Shown: positions 1-8,694 of the stretch, piece by piece
Numbering within the stretch: position 1 is the first letter of the stretch
Layout: each line of letters begins with the position of its first letter
IMG/VR virus record: IMGVR_UViG_3300034103_001338
Location: 1-27,472 of that record
Reading direction: 5' to 3' (one strand)
Origin: a virus
DNA length: 27,472 nucleotides
Translations under genes and position numbers: made by a program
Notes under the pieces: model-generated
The model's input: the letters and a program-made list of their open reading frames with translations, nothing else
Database searches by the model: none
What the model was told of the DNA's origin: nothing

Positions 1-441
1 AGCACTACACAAATAGCCACTACACAGTTTATAACATCAAATGTGCAGCTACAAGGCATACCTACTGCTCCCACTGCATCGTCGGGAACCAGTACAAATC
101 AAATTGCAACCACAGCGTTTGTTACTACCAGTCCGGCATTCCTTGGAGTACCAACAGCGCCTACACCTGACAATGTTACTGCAAACACACAGATAGCCAC
201 CACTGCATTTGTACAAGCACAAAAAGCAAACATTGTGCTCACAGGCATACCACGTGCACCTAACCCAACTGGCAACGTACTGGATCAATTGGTTACCGTG
301 GAATATGTTTCAAATTCTTTTGCAACATTTGACTTGTCGGCTTATGCTAGGTTAAACAGTCCACTGTTTGTGGGAATTCCACGTGCACCTACACCGGCTT
401 TGACTGTGCGTAACACACAGATTGCCACCACTGATTATGTT
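1..441 (+). repeat. Tandem tail-fibre repeats (GIPxAPT...TQIATTxxV)
   Basis: Units end at about 39 (partial), 123, 213, 309 and 441 and are roughly 27-44 codons long. Three units keep TQIATT nearly intact, while the 214-309 unit has diverged to QLVTVEYV. The 310-441 unit has an insertion before its GIPRAPTP core. This is coding repeat structure in a fibre shaft, not a mobile repeat. Confidence 0.8.
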
Positions 442-588
442 ATGTCTGCAATACAGACCAGTGCTGATCCACTCAATGCATCAGTGACTGGTGCCTACTG
501 GCAAGGTTCAAAAAGATACATCAGTACCAGTGTGCCTGATCCCAACGTGGGATCCAACGGTGATTTTTGGTTCCGTTATCAAGCTTAA
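1..588 (+). CDS. Tail fibre protein, 3' part (5' end outside window)
   Basis: The frame is open from the first base, so this is the C-terminal 195 residues of a longer protein; the GTG at 43 is internal, not a start. It consists of repeated units with the pattern F-x-G-(I/V)-P-x-A-P-T followed by (N)TQIATT-x-(F/Y)-V, a repeat widespread in phage tail fibres. A non-repeat tail (about residues 150-195) contains YWQGSKRYIS and ends NGDFWFRYQA, a typical short cap of such fibres. It lies directly upstream of the giant fibre on the same strand, so both probably belong to the distal tail/host-recognition module. Fibre identity is well supported; the receptor and the full architecture cannot be seen. 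Confidence 0.88.
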   Translation, partial: STTQIATTQFITSNVQLQGIPTAPTASSGTSTNQIATTAFVTTSPAFLGVPTAPTPDNVTANTQIATTAFVQAQKANIVLTGIPRAPNPTGNVLDQLVTVEYVSNSFATFDLSAYARLNSPLFVGIPRAPTPALTVRNTQIATTDYVMSAIQTSADPLNASVTGAYWQGSKRYISTSVPDPNVGSNGDFWFRYQA

Positions 589-595
589 TATATAC
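587..595 (+). promoter_or_regulatory. Late-promoter-like box before the giant fibre gene
   Basis: AATATATAC, followed by 4 nt and the ATG at 600. It differs by one base from the AATAAATAC boxes at 7774-7782 and 12246-12254, all 3-4 nt before SD-less starts. The T4 late consensus is TATAAATA. The motif is short in AT-rich DNA, so confidence is low. Confidence 0.35.
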
Positions 596-599
596 ATAC

Positions 600-3500
600 A
601 TGTCAGATAAAATTGCTTTTCCTTTTGTAAATGGGCGATATAGATTTACCATGCCCGATGGTTACGAGCCTATTGTAAACTTTTGGGCCTGGGGCGGAGG
701 TGGAGGTGCCGGCGGCGACAGTCCATCTGCTTTTGGCGGTTTTGGTAGCTCTGGTGTTTTTGTATCCGGTGCCTTTATTGCCAATCCAGGGGATCGCATT
801 GAAATCGTACCCGGCGGCGGTGGTGCTGGAGGCGACACACAACTTAAAAATCTAAAGCTCGGCTCAGTTACTGTGGGCGGAACTCCAGATTTGGCTAACC
901 CAGGAGGGCCAGGCGGCGCATTTGGCAAGGTATCCGTTGGTGATCTTGTGCCAACCAATCCAGAATATTCGAATTATCTTCCCCCATCCTATACCACTCT
1001 ATGGGGTGCCACAGGTCTCATGCCTTACTTTGCTGTAAGCAACCTTGCGTGGGATGACTATTCAATACAAACTGTTGAGAATCAAGTTTACTTTCCAGCG
1101 GCTGGCAACTATACATTCAATATAGCAACCAGTCGCACTGTTTCTGTGTTTTTTCAAGATTCTCAAGGCCCATCTCCTATAGAGAGACAGGTCGGAACCG
1201 CAGTGATAACCACTAGACAGACTGCTACCAAATCTGCTTTTGTGAATTTCAACGTGCCAGCACCGGGGATATACGTTGTAAGATACGTACTGAACAACGT
1301 GCCACCGAGCCAAGCTTCCATAAACGTTTTGCCCTATACTCAAAACAATCCACCCGCTGTGGCCATAACAATCACTAGACCACAGCCTGCAGGCATGAGC
1401 AGCGGCACAGCCAATCCTACCACCAACGTGATTTGGAGCACAAGATTTGGAACAGAAGTTGCCTTGACGTCAAATACTCCAGTTTTTTGGGCTCCACTGG
1501 TATACAATTATGCTCCTGATAGAACTGAATATAATTGGAGTGTAACAGCCAATGGAAAACAAATGGCGTTTGTTTCCACAAATAATAATTGGACAGATGA
1601 AGAACTGGCAAGATTTGGCTTGATTAGAGACAATGTGCATCGTGTGACTGCAATAACCAACACAAGGAATACTCCTGCTGTGATCATACAGGCATACGGC
1701 ACAATCATGAATATTGCTGTTGGCTATTATGTTTTCAAACGCGGACAAAGCTGGGCAAATGCTAGATGGCAGTGGTCTGGTAATCAACTTGGCACCTATG
1801 GGCCAAACAGTGTACCAATGGCAGGTGTAAATGCTAGAGGCAGATCAATAAGTTCTTATCAAGGTGTAGGGAGAAATCAAGGACCAACCGTGGGTAGTTT
1901 TAGACGGGTGTTTGAAAGTTGGGGTAATCGAACCAATCCTACCACTTTTACCGAAGACAGACCATTTTGTACATTTAATCTTCCGCAACCACCTGCTGAC
2001 GAAATTTATATTCTTGCCTATGCTGATACCACATGGTTTACTCAGCCAAACAATTTTTACAATGGTTCTGCAAACTTAACCTTTACAGCCTTTGCTTCTA
2101 CCGCACAGATTTATAGAGGTGGACAAGGCGGAGCATCTAGAACAAACTTGTCAATCACGGGCAGTTCTGAAAGACAGAATTATTTTGGTGGATGGGGAGG
2201 TCAGGTAGGCACCACCGGCGGCACCCGAGTCACAGACTATCAAAAGTTTGGCGGTGGTGGAGGCGGTGGTGGCGCCACTTTGATACTGTTGGAAACGCCG
2301 GGCACCGATATAACTCAAACTGTAAATGTTAATCCAACAGAAATAAAATTAGTAGCAAACTGGTTTCAACGAATTATCTCAAGCACTTGGTTTGATGAAG
2401 TTGGTTTCCCCACAGGATTAAATCTAAGCCCGGGTAGTATCCCGTGGGTTATTGAACCCATGCCAGGGCGTGATCCAAGTTTGACCAGTATACGATTTGC
2501 TGGCAACGTAAACAGTTATGCAAGATGTCTTAGCTCTCCTTCTTTGAATGTTGGTGGGTTAAGTGGAGGTGTACCAAAAGAATTTACACTTGAAGCATGG
2601 ATACGTGCCACAGGACCCGGAACAGCTAATAGTGGTGTTGGTGGAGAAATTTTATGTAAAGAGCGTGAGTACGAAGTGGCTCGATTCACAGATGGTACAA
2701 TCGCGATAGCAGTTGAATGGAATCAAGGTAATTGGTTAAGCACTTTTGGTAATGGTTGGATGCTGACCAGCTATAAGTTACCACTGAACACAACTGCATT
2801 GGTGTCGGTTGTGTTCACTCAAGATCAAAACTGTTTGCTTTACATAAATGCTGAATTGAAATGGTCAGCAAAACAAGATGGTTTTCTAACCAATAATGGC
2901 ACAAGGTCTTATACCTGCTGGCGCTATAATCCACAATTTACCACTGATCCATTAACCGTTGCAGGGCGGAACTTGGCAACGCAGACATTTGATGGTTATA
3001 TCGGCGACGTAAGAATATGGAACACCGCTAGGACACAAGCACAGATTGCTGAAACCTTGAACGGAATCAAATACACATATACAACAACCACATACCGCCC
3101 CACTCTGTCAAGAATTGCCATTGCCGGCGGTGGAGGTGGCGGTGGAGGTGCTTTGGTTCAAGTTGCACCACAAGATCAATCACAAAATGCATTCAATGCA
3201 TGGAAGGCACCGCCCCGCCCACCAACCTATGGAAAATTTGCTGGCAGCGAAGGTGGTCAAAATCTCAACAATGCCGGTGGCGGTGGAGGTGGTGGTGGCG
3301 CACTGGGGGGAGCAGGTGGAACTTCTGGCGGCGGACAAACACAATCCAAAGGCGGTTATCAGGGAGCGTTTGAACAAGCTCCGGGCTTTTTATCTGAAGT
3401 CAACGCAAGTTGGATCATGATTGGCCAAGGCGGCAACGGCGGCTACGGTGGTGGTGGCGCTGGAGAACTTAGAACAGGTATTATTGCACTCAATGAAACC

Positions 3501-6458
3501 ATGACTATCACTGTCGGCGGCACCACCGACGGTGACAATGGTATTAGTTCAATTGACAATGGTACTTTAAGATACATTGCAGGCAAAGGCGGCGACGGTG
3601 GTTACCCAGGCAATCCTTGGGCCAGCGGTGCTGTTGGTCAAGCAGGTGGATGCGAAGTCAACACCAACAGAAAAATATCTGGCGGCTCAGGGGGTGGTGG
3701 TGGACCTGGTCCAAACATAGGTGGCGCAACTGCTGTTAGTTTAAACCCGCAAACCAGTAACAAGATTTCGGACACAAATCGTCCTACCACAGGTCCACAA
3801 TCACCGGTGTTTGTTAACCGTGGCAGTGCTGGCGGTAAGCCTAATGCCACACAACTCACAACAGGTGGCGGTGGTGGTACAGGGGGTGGTGGAGTAGCAC
3901 CGACTACACCTAGAGGATCTGCTAATTTAGCTAAATCTGGCGACGGAGGACCTCCTAGATTAGTTGAACTTGGTAGCACAGGCATTAGATATACCTTGGG
4001 CGCAGGTGGTGGCGGCGCGGCACCAACAGCCACTCCTGGACTAGCGTATGTTGGCAAGGGAGGCGGCAACATTGGAGGCTGGGGAGAAACCGGCAGCGGT
4101 GGCGGTACAGAATTTACCAGACCAGGTGTTTATAAATTCATTGTGCCACCAACTGTGACTGGCGTAAACATCACTGCCACAGCAGGTGGTGGAGGTGGAG
4201 GCAGCTCTGGGGCTAATCCAAGAAGAGGTCAAATCAACAGAGGCTGGGCCGGTGGCGGTGGAGGTGCTGGTGGATATTTGGTATCAACCAGTTTTGGTGT
4301 AACTCCTGGTAGAGAAATCACTATCACTGTGGGAGCTGGCGGTAATTCAACCGGCAATGGCAGTGACACTCGTATCGTTGGTGCAGGACTTGACATCACA
4401 CTTAGAGGTGGCAGAGCAGGCACAGGAGGCAACAACGTTGTTAAAACACCTGGATCTACCAATGTCGGCCGAGGGGGAGCAGGCGGCGGTCCAAATGGTT
4501 CACCTGGGGTCAATGCGTCTATTAGTGAATTTGAATGGTGCACAGGTGATGGCGGCGGTGGACTAAACCCAGGCGGCGGCGGCGTATGCGTATATGAGTA
4601 TAACACCAGCGCCAGACCAAGCAACAATGGTTTTGGTACCGGCGGTGGCGGTGGTTTTAATTTCACAGATGACAAGGGTAGACCAAGTCCTGTTGTACCA
4701 GGATCCCCGGGTGGATCTGGATATGTGCAATTTGATTTTGTTGGATTTACTGGATCTATACCTCCTGTGGACAACACAGGATCAGGTGGCGGAGGTGGAT
4801 TTAATCAGCTAGGCTCACTAGGTGCTGCGGGATTTGTAGCAATAGCCTATCCTGGTGCCCGTGTGCTCACTGGCGGCGATAGAGTTTACAGCGCAAGAGG
4901 TTTCACTATTCATGAGTTTACCAATAATGGAACACTACAGTTTGCAGGAACAGTAAACGAAGGCAGTGCCGATACCGGAGTTGGCTCTACCCCAGGTGGA
5001 CAGGACGTACCTGGCTATCAGCCAGGCGTGGCTGTGGGCGGACGTAGACAACAAGTAGCCAGCATAGTGCCTGTGACAGATCAGGCCTATGATCCTTTTT
5101 TAAATCAGTATGGCGTATGGAACAATGAAGTAGGCGCACTTAGACTACAAAGATTTTACACTTGGTACGCACCAGCTACTGGCAGATACGTAATTCGTGC
5201 TGCTGCTAATTCTGGTGGATATGTATGGTTTGACAACGGTATTGTGTTTGACATGACTCCGATCAATCGTGGAAATGGGTTGTATTACGCTAAAAATGTA
5301 CAAACCACAGAGAAGAAATTCACCGCAAATCAAGCTGTGTTAATACAATGGGATATCTACGCTTCAGCAGCCCCAGGTGCGTTTGCAATGACAATCGCAT
5401 TGGCCGAAACCCCAAACATAGTTATTTTTGATTCCAGAGATCCACCAATGCCAGAAGGAGGTCCCAATGGCGGCGACGGCTTGGTAATACTAGAATTAAC
5501 TGGTAGAGCTCCAGAAAATTCCGCTACGGTCAAGATTGATGACGAATACAAACCAATCAATAGTGTACATGTTAAAGTTGATAATGTGTGGAAGCAAGTA
5601 CAATATGCATCAACCAAAGTAAATGGAAAATGGCGAACTGTTTATGGATTTGCTCCACCAATCGTGCCAGAAATCTTATTCTCAGATACTGGTAGTTGGA
5701 CACAGCCAAGAACTCCACAACCACCCCCAAGTGGTGGTGGCGGTGGCGGTGCACCTGTGTTTATTGTTGTTGATGGGCCTAGTCCACCCACGCCACAGCC
5801 TGGTCCAGATAATCCAATCTTTATTGAAAAAGGTATAGCTGAAGAACGATATGCTCCACCTCCACCACCCCCTCCACCGCCCCCAGCACCACCACCTTCG
5901 CCACCTTCGGGCCGTGGCGGTGGTTGTAAAGTCATTTGCCAGAAATTGGCCGAGCTTGGATATTTTGATAGTGCGATGAACAAGGCTGATCAAGCATTTG
6001 GAGTACTGTTACGCGACAACGATCCTGATGCCTACAATGGATATCTACGCTGGGCCGGTCCTGTGGTTGACTTGTTGGAAGGTGGCGGCAGCGCGACCTT
6101 TAGAAAGATTGTGTTCCCGTGGATACGAGATGAAAAGGCAAGACAAGATTTACAAATTCGAATCGTGGCCTACTATCTAGATGGTATTGCTAGACCCTGG
6201 GCCGAAGAAATGGCTTACAGAATGAATGCTGAAGGTTATACAAAGTCTAATCCGGCAGGTAAGTTTATCATGGACGTTGGCTTACCAATGTGTAGATTGA
6301 TATCCAAGTTTAACACAGGACGACGTATGCCAATGTGGGCCAAAACAGCGTTGATCTGGGGAACCACAACTCTGCTACTGGGTATAGTCACAAGTATCAG
6401 TGCCACTGATAAGGTCATAAGAAAAATAGGTAACTTTTTTAAAATAAACAAAGGGTAA
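600..6458 (+). CDS. Giant glycine-rich tail fibre/adhesin with LamG-like domain and C-terminal membrane helix
   Basis: A 1,952-residue protein. The ATG at 600 is preferred because the in-frame codons upstream (from 567) overlap the previous gene, and MSDKIAFPF begins a normal N-terminus; no SD is visible. Features by rough residue: 15-80, a YRFTMP strand followed by a poly-Gly block; 150-245, a beta-sandwich-like segment (YTFNIATSRTVSVFF); 655-825, a LamG/concanavalin-like domain (FTLEAWIRA ... DGYIGDVRIWNTARTQAQI); 830-1490, several Gly-rich blocks punctuated by YKFIVP-type strands; 1500-1615, a second beta-sandwich resembling 150-245; 1640-1690, repeated VKVDNVWKQV/KVNGKWRTVYG motifs common near phage fibre ends; about 1752-1768, a poly-Pro tract; 1770-1952, a Cys-containing helical domain ending in a hydrophobic helix (about 1914-1935) and a basic tail. 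Poly-Gly blocks recall the Gly-rich sandwich of T-even-like gp38 adhesins. The role is inferred as receptor binding at the tail tip. Confidence 0.85.
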   Translation: MSDKIAFPFVNGRYRFTMPDGYEPIVNFWAWGGGGGAGGDSPSAFGGFGSSGVFVSGAFIANPGDRIEIVPGGGGAGGDTQLKNLKLGSVTVGGTPDLANPGGPGGAFGKVSVGDLVPTNPEYSNYLPPSYTTLWGATGLMPYFAVSNLAWDDYSIQTVENQVYFPAAGNYTFNIATSRTVSVFFQDSQGPSPIERQVGTAVITTRQTATKSAFVNFNVPAPGIYVVRYVLNNVPPSQASINVLPYTQNNPPAVAITITRPQPAGMSSGTANPTTNVIWSTRFGTEVALTSNTPVFWAPLVYNYAPDRTEYNWSVTANGKQMAFVSTNNNWTDEELARFGLIRDNVHRVTAITNTRNTPAVIIQAYGTIMNIAVGYYVFKRGQSWANARWQWSGNQLGTYGPNSVPMAGVNARGRSISSYQGVGRNQGPTVGSFRRVFESWGNRTNPTTFTEDRPFCTFNLPQPPADEIYILAYADTTWFTQPNNFYNGSANLTFTAFASTAQIYRGGQGGASRTNLSITGSSERQNYFGGWGGQVGTTGGTRVTDYQKFGGGGGGGGATLILLETPGTDITQTVNVNPTEIKLVANWFQRIISSTWFDEVGFPTGLNLSPGSIPWVIEPMPGRDPSLTSIRFAGNVNSYARCLSSPSLNVGGLSGGVPKEFTLEAWIRATGPGTANSGVGGEILCKEREYEVARFTDGTIAIAVEWNQGNWLSTFGNGWMLTSYKLPLNTTALVSVVFTQDQNCLLYINAELKWSAKQDGFLTNNGTRSYTCWRYNPQFTTDPLTVAGRNLATQTFDGYIGDVRIWNTARTQAQIAETLNGIKYTYTTTTYRPTLSRIAIAGGGGGGGGALVQVAPQDQSQNAFNAWKAPPRPPTYGKFAGSEGGQNLNNAGGGGGGGGALGGAGGTSGGGQTQSKGGYQGAFEQAPGFLSEVNASWIMIGQGGNGGYGGGGAGELRTGIIALNETMTITVGGTTDGDNGISSIDNGTLRYIAGKGGDGGYPGNPWASGAVGQAGGCEVNTNRKISGGSGGGGGPGPNIGGATAVSLNPQTSNKISDTNRPTTGPQSPVFVNRGSAGGKPNATQLTTGGGGGTGGGGVAPTTPRGSANLAKSGDGGPPRLVELGSTGIRYTLGAGGGGAAPTATPGLAYVGKGGGNIGGWGETGSGGGTEFTRPGVYKFIVPPTVTGVNITATAGGGGGGSSGANPRRGQINRGWAGGGGGAGGYLVSTSFGVTPGREITITVGAGGNSTGNGSDTRIVGAGLDITLRGGRAGTGGNNVVKTPGSTNVGRGGAGGGPNGSPGVNASISEFEWCTGDGGGGLNPGGGGVCVYEYNTSARPSNNGFGTGGGGGFNFTDDKGRPSPVVPGSPGGSGYVQFDFVGFTGSIPPVDNTGSGGGGGFNQLGSLGAAGFVAIAYPGARVLTGGDRVYSARGFTIHEFTNNGTLQFAGTVNEGSADTGVGSTPGGQDVPGYQPGVAVGGRRQQVASIVPVTDQAYDPFLNQYGVWNNEVGALRLQRFYTWYAPATGRYVIRAAANSGGYVWFDNGIVFDMTPINRGNGLYYAKNVQTTEKKFTANQAVLIQWDIYASAAPGAFAMTIALAETPNIVIFDSRDPPMPEGGPNGGDGLVILELTGRAPENSATVKIDDEYKPINSVHVKVDNVWKQVQYASTKVNGKWRTVYGFAPPIVPEILFSDTGSWTQPRTPQPPPSGGGGGGAPVFIVVDGPSPPTPQPGPDNPIFIEKGIAEERYAPPPPPPPPPPAPPPSPPSGRGGGCKVICQKLAELGYFDSAMNKADQAFGVLLRDNDPDAYNGYLRWAGPVVDLLEGGGSATFRKIVFPWIRDEKARQDLQIRIVAYYLDGIARPWAEEMAYRMNAEGYTKSNPAGKFIMDVGLPMCRLISKFNTGRRMPMWAKTALIWGTTTLLLGIVTSISATDKVIRKIGNFFKINKG

Positions 6459-6461
6459 ACA

Positions 6462-6908
6462 ATGGGAATATCATTAGAAGAGTATTTAAAAGATAGACAA
6501 GCCTGCTCGCATTGCGAGGATACCAACAATCAAGAGCACTGTGTAACAGAACTTCTCAGTAGAGATGATAGCTGTATCTTTTACAATGTTTATACCAAAG
6601 TACCGCCAGGTGGGTTGTCTGAAGAAGAAATTGAGAACGATGTAGAAATGTTGACCAACTTGCGTACCTACACCAGCGGCAATTTGGTTTTAGAGTACTA
6701 CATCAGAGCAAGTAAAATAATCAAAGAGCTTAATGCCAATCCAAACATTGATGAAAATTTTTGGGAAGAAATCAGCAACAAATATGTTACCAATATTGTG
6801 CTCAAGCTTAGAATAGGAGACAGCGAAGGTGTCACAAATGATATCTTAGCTATGTTGGATGATCTTGATCCTGCCACTGATACAACGTTACAAGCAGAAA
6901 CAGTTTAG
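6462..6908 (+). CDS. Small acidic protein downstream of giant fibre
   Basis: A 148-residue protein starting 3 nt after the fibre stop, with AAAGGG about 8 nt upstream of the ATG. The N-terminus carries Cys residues ([14 protein letters not shown]), a spacing that could bind a metal or form disulfides. The rest is acidic and predicted helical. I do not recognise the family. Position immediately after a tail fibre is where phages often keep a fibre assembly chaperone or a second adhesin subunit, which is only a contextual suggestion. Its stop overlaps the stop of the opposing erpA gene by 4 nt. Confidence 0.75.
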   Translation: MGISLEEYLKDRQACSHCEDTNNQEHCVTELLSRDDSCIFYNVYTKVPPGGLSEEEIENDVEMLTNLRTYTSGNLVLEYYIRASKIIKELNANPNIDENFWEEISNKYVTNIVLKLRIGDSEGVTNDILAMLDDLDPATDTTLQAETV

Positions 6909-7231
6909 TAAGCAGAAAAACTGCTGCCACAACCACAAGTTGTCACAGCGTTTGGATTTTTAATCACAAAACTTTCGCCCATGATGTCCTGGGCGAAATC
7001 TATTTCAGCACCTTGTAAGTATTGCATGCTGATGCTATCCACAAGAACTTTGATACCAGATCTGTTGATATCAAAGTCATCTTCGTTTTGTATTTCATCA
7101 AAGGTAAAGCCGTACTGAAAGCCTGAGCAACCACCGCCTTGTACAAATACTCGTAACTTTAGATCAGGGTTGCCTTCTTCTTGTATCAAGGTTTGCAGTT
7201 TTTCAACACAGGTATCTGTTATTGTGATCAT
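6905..7231 (-). CDS. erpA: A-type iron-sulfur carrier protein (ErpA/IscA family)
   Basis: A 108-residue protein of usual family length. The three cluster-binding cysteines are present: C35 in [11 protein letters not shown], and C99 and C101 in [12 protein letters not shown]. The [21 protein letters not shown] and NPNA stretches match ErpA more closely than IscA or SufA. Family role: accepts Fe-S clusters from a scaffold and passes them to apo-proteins in the cytoplasm. The start ATG overlaps the TGA of the SOD-like gene (ATGA), so translation is probably coupled. As a phage gene it could maintain clusters in host enzymes or in the phage's own Fe-S proteins, such as the Rieske oxygenase at 19663-20709. 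Confidence 0.93.
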   Translation of the reverse strand: MITITDTCVEKLQTLIQEEGNPDLKLRVFVQGGGCSGFQYGFTFDEIQNEDDFDINRSGIKVLVDSISMQYLQGAEIDFAQDIMGESFVIKNPNAVTTCGCGSSFSAY

Positions 7232-7770
7232 AGTCTATCGTTGATAACGTCCCAATTGATAATTTTCCAAATGTTGTCTAGATATCGTTCTTTGTCGCTT
7301 TGGTAGTCCAATGCCCAGGCGTGTTCCCACCAATCAATCAACAGCGCGATGTCAGTGCGTACTTGGTGATTGGCGATAGTTTTGATTTCACCCGTGGTGG
7401 ACAGATATACCCAGCCTGAGCCTTGTATGGCCATGGCTTTTTCTTTTACTTGATCTTTGAAATCTTCGTATGTACCAAACTTTTCTTCAATCAACGTGGC
7501 CACTGCACCGCGGGGACGGTTGGCTGCTTTTGGCTCTCGAAATTGAGGGAAGAATCGATTATGTAGAAAACTACCAGCACGATTAAAATTGCTATTGCCT
7601 TCGCCGGCGTTATATCGTTTTGCATAGCCTTTTGCCAAATGTTCAAAGTGGTAATCTAGTGTGGCCTTGCTCATCACAGGCTCTAGATCTTTTACCCCAT
7701 AGGGAAGAGGTGTGGTTTCCAGCTTGGCTGGTCTTGTGCTAGCTTCAAGTAAATCAATATATTCACGCAT
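7228..7770 (-). CDS. Fe/Mn superoxide dismutase-like protein with altered metal site
   Basis: 180 residues, clearly in the Fe/Mn SOD fold: [25 protein letters not shown] (H41, the usual first ligand; Y49, equivalent of Tyr34), GSGWVYLS, and [11 protein letters not shown] (D146, H150, usual ligands three and four) followed by [11 protein letters not shown]. The second ligand, normally His in NHTFYW, aligns with G66 in AGSFLHN; a His occurs four residues later (H70). Family members catalyse superoxide dismutation, but activity here is uncertain. An N-terminal extension ([10 protein letters not shown]...) of about 17 residues precedes the domain. The ATG has no SD and lies 3 nt after an AATAAATAC box. 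It could be an enzyme or a repurposed structural protein. Confidence 0.88.
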   Translation of the reverse strand: MREYIDLLEASTRPAKLETTPLPYGVKDLEPVMSKATLDYHFEHLAKGYAKRYNAGEGNSNFNRAGSFLHNRFFPQFREPKAANRPRGAVATLIEEKFGTYEDFKDQVKEKAMAIQGSGWVYLSTTGEIKTIANHQVRTDIALLIDWWEHAWALDYQSDKERYLDNIWKIINWDVINDRL

Positions 7771-7773
7771 GGT

Positions 7774-7782
7774 GTATTTATT
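7774..7782 (-). promoter_or_regulatory. Late-promoter-like box before the SOD-like gene
   Basis: AATAAATAC ends 3 nt before the ATG at 7770. It contains ATAAATA, the core of T4-type late promoters. No SD is present. Confidence 0.4.
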
Positions 7783-7783
7783 G

Positions 7784-8002
7784 TCATCGCCGTCTTGTGA
7801 TTCTGCCTCTTGTGAGATCGTAAGGACTGAGCTCTAGTGTTACTGAATCACCTTGTAATACTCTAATGTTGTTCTGTCTCATGCGCCCATTTAAGTATGC
7901 AATTATAACCAAGTTATTGTCTTTGAGTTTAACTCTAAATGTAGCGTTGGGTAGAATTTCTAGAACTTCACCTTCAAGTGTTATTGTTTCATCTTTTGCC
8001 AT
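7784..8002 (-). CDS. infA: Translation initiation factor IF-1
   Basis: 72 residues, exactly the bacterial length. The OB-fold sequence matches along its length: [39 protein letters not shown] and the terminal [14 protein letters not shown]. Family role: binds the ribosomal A site with IF-2 and IF-3 to control start-codon selection. No SD is seen before the ATG. It lies between a small unknown gene and the SOD-like gene in the same direction, in a run likely transcribed from the promoter at 8666-8694. IF-1 is a host core gene and is uncommon in phages, although huge phages are known to carry initiation factors. Confidence 0.95.
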   Translation of the reverse strand: MAKDETITLEGEVLEILPNATFRVKLKDNNLVIIAYLNGRMRQNNIRVLQGDSVTLELSPYDLTRGRITRRR

Positions 8003-8020
8003 ATTTGTTACTTAGCTTGT

Positions 8021-8257
8021 TTAACTCCATTTTAGCATAAAGGCTGTAAGAGTGCGTTGGTCAGGCAAAAGCACAGTCATGCCTTCTACTTTGCCGTTGT
8101 TTTCCTCACACCATTTACGCAAATCATTATGATTTGTTACCCAGAAATTAAAATTAGTTAATACTATCAATATCTGATTTTGATCATCACATGGTTTCAA
8201 ACAGTTTTCTGTAACAACAAACTTTTTGATCTTCCAATGAGCTAATATATCAGTCAT
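8021..8257 (-). CDS. Small unknown protein
   Basis: 78 residues, with two Cys near the N-terminus (ENCLKPCDD), a hydrophobic beta-like strand (QILIVLTNFNFWV) and KWCEENNGKVEGMTVLLPD. It has an alpha/beta appearance, but I do not recognise the family. Its ATG overlaps the stop of the preceding gene by one base (TAATG), indicating translational coupling inside the 8637-6905 operon. Confidence 0.7.
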   Translation of the reverse strand: MTDILAHWKIKKFVVTENCLKPCDDQNQILIVLTNFNFWVTNHNDLRKWCEENNGKVEGMTVLLPDQRTLTAFMLKWS

Positions 8258-8637
8258 TAACCGCGACGCATTTGTGAGATTTCAATTGCTTGTTCTTCTG
8301 CAAACACCGGCACAGCGTTGCTTTTGTGCATTGTGGCTATACCAAGCACTTTGGTACCTGTGTATTGTTTGCTCACACGGCCTGTGGTATGTGGTGCCCC
8401 TGTGTCAAGACTTGGGATTCGTGGTTGATCAGATCCACGATAGTTGCGAGGCGGCGGCGAATATGTTTTGTTTTGGGTAACTTTGACTTTTGTAGTTGGC
8501 CTGTACTTGTCCAACAACTGTTGCCAGTCGTTGGCCAGCTGCCGTTGTTTTGCAGCCTGTTCGGCGTTGCGAAACTTTTGTTTGCCTTTGCGTTTGCCAA
8601 CAGTACTAAGCCATGGACCTTCAAGATGCATACTCAT
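8257..8637 (-). CDS. Conserved small basic phage protein
   Basis: 126 residues. The start at 8637 is chosen over the TTG at 8694 because a strong GGAGG sits 9 nt upstream, and because the longer frame would begin inside the promoter -35. The N-terminus LEGPWLSTVGKRKGKQKFRNAEQA is basic and resembles a family I recall in many tailed phages (a xxPWLSTxGKKKGKxKFxxAExA signature); the function is unknown. The middle is proline-rich (YSPPPRNYRG). It is the first gene after the promoter at 8666-8694 and overlaps the next gene. Confidence 0.78.
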   Translation of the reverse strand: MSMHLEGPWLSTVGKRKGKQKFRNAEQAAKQRQLANDWQQLLDKYRPTTKVKVTQNKTYSPPPRNYRGSDQPRIPSLDTGAPHTTGRVSKQYTGTKVLGIATMHKSNAVPVFAEEQAIEISQMRRG

Positions 8638-8665
8638 GTTATAATACCTCCAGGAATATATCAAT

Positions 8666-8694
8666 ACGATAACACAACTGTATTTTTTGGTCAA
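8666..8694 (-). promoter_or_regulatory. Sigma70-type promoter (TTGACC-N17-TATCGT)
   Basis: The -35 TTGACC is at 8694-8689, followed by a run of A and a 17-bp spacer to TATCGT at 8671-8666. The -10 is weak on its own, but the -35 with A-run is the same block used by five other promoters in the window. The TGA stop of the membrane gene (8693-8691) lies inside the -35. It would drive the 8637 gene through erpA. Confidence 0.6.

Noticed and set aside
4229-4777. Long - strand ORF rich in Pro (182 codons), and similar ones at 662-958, 3638-4072 and 5642-5983
   Set aside because: They are antisense to the poly-Gly codons (GGN read as NCC) of the giant fibre; composition explains their openness and no SD is present.
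6911-6925. AGCAG/CTGCT hairpin at the convergent gene ends
   Set aside because: Short stem lying inside erpA codons with no following T-tract; not a convincing terminator.
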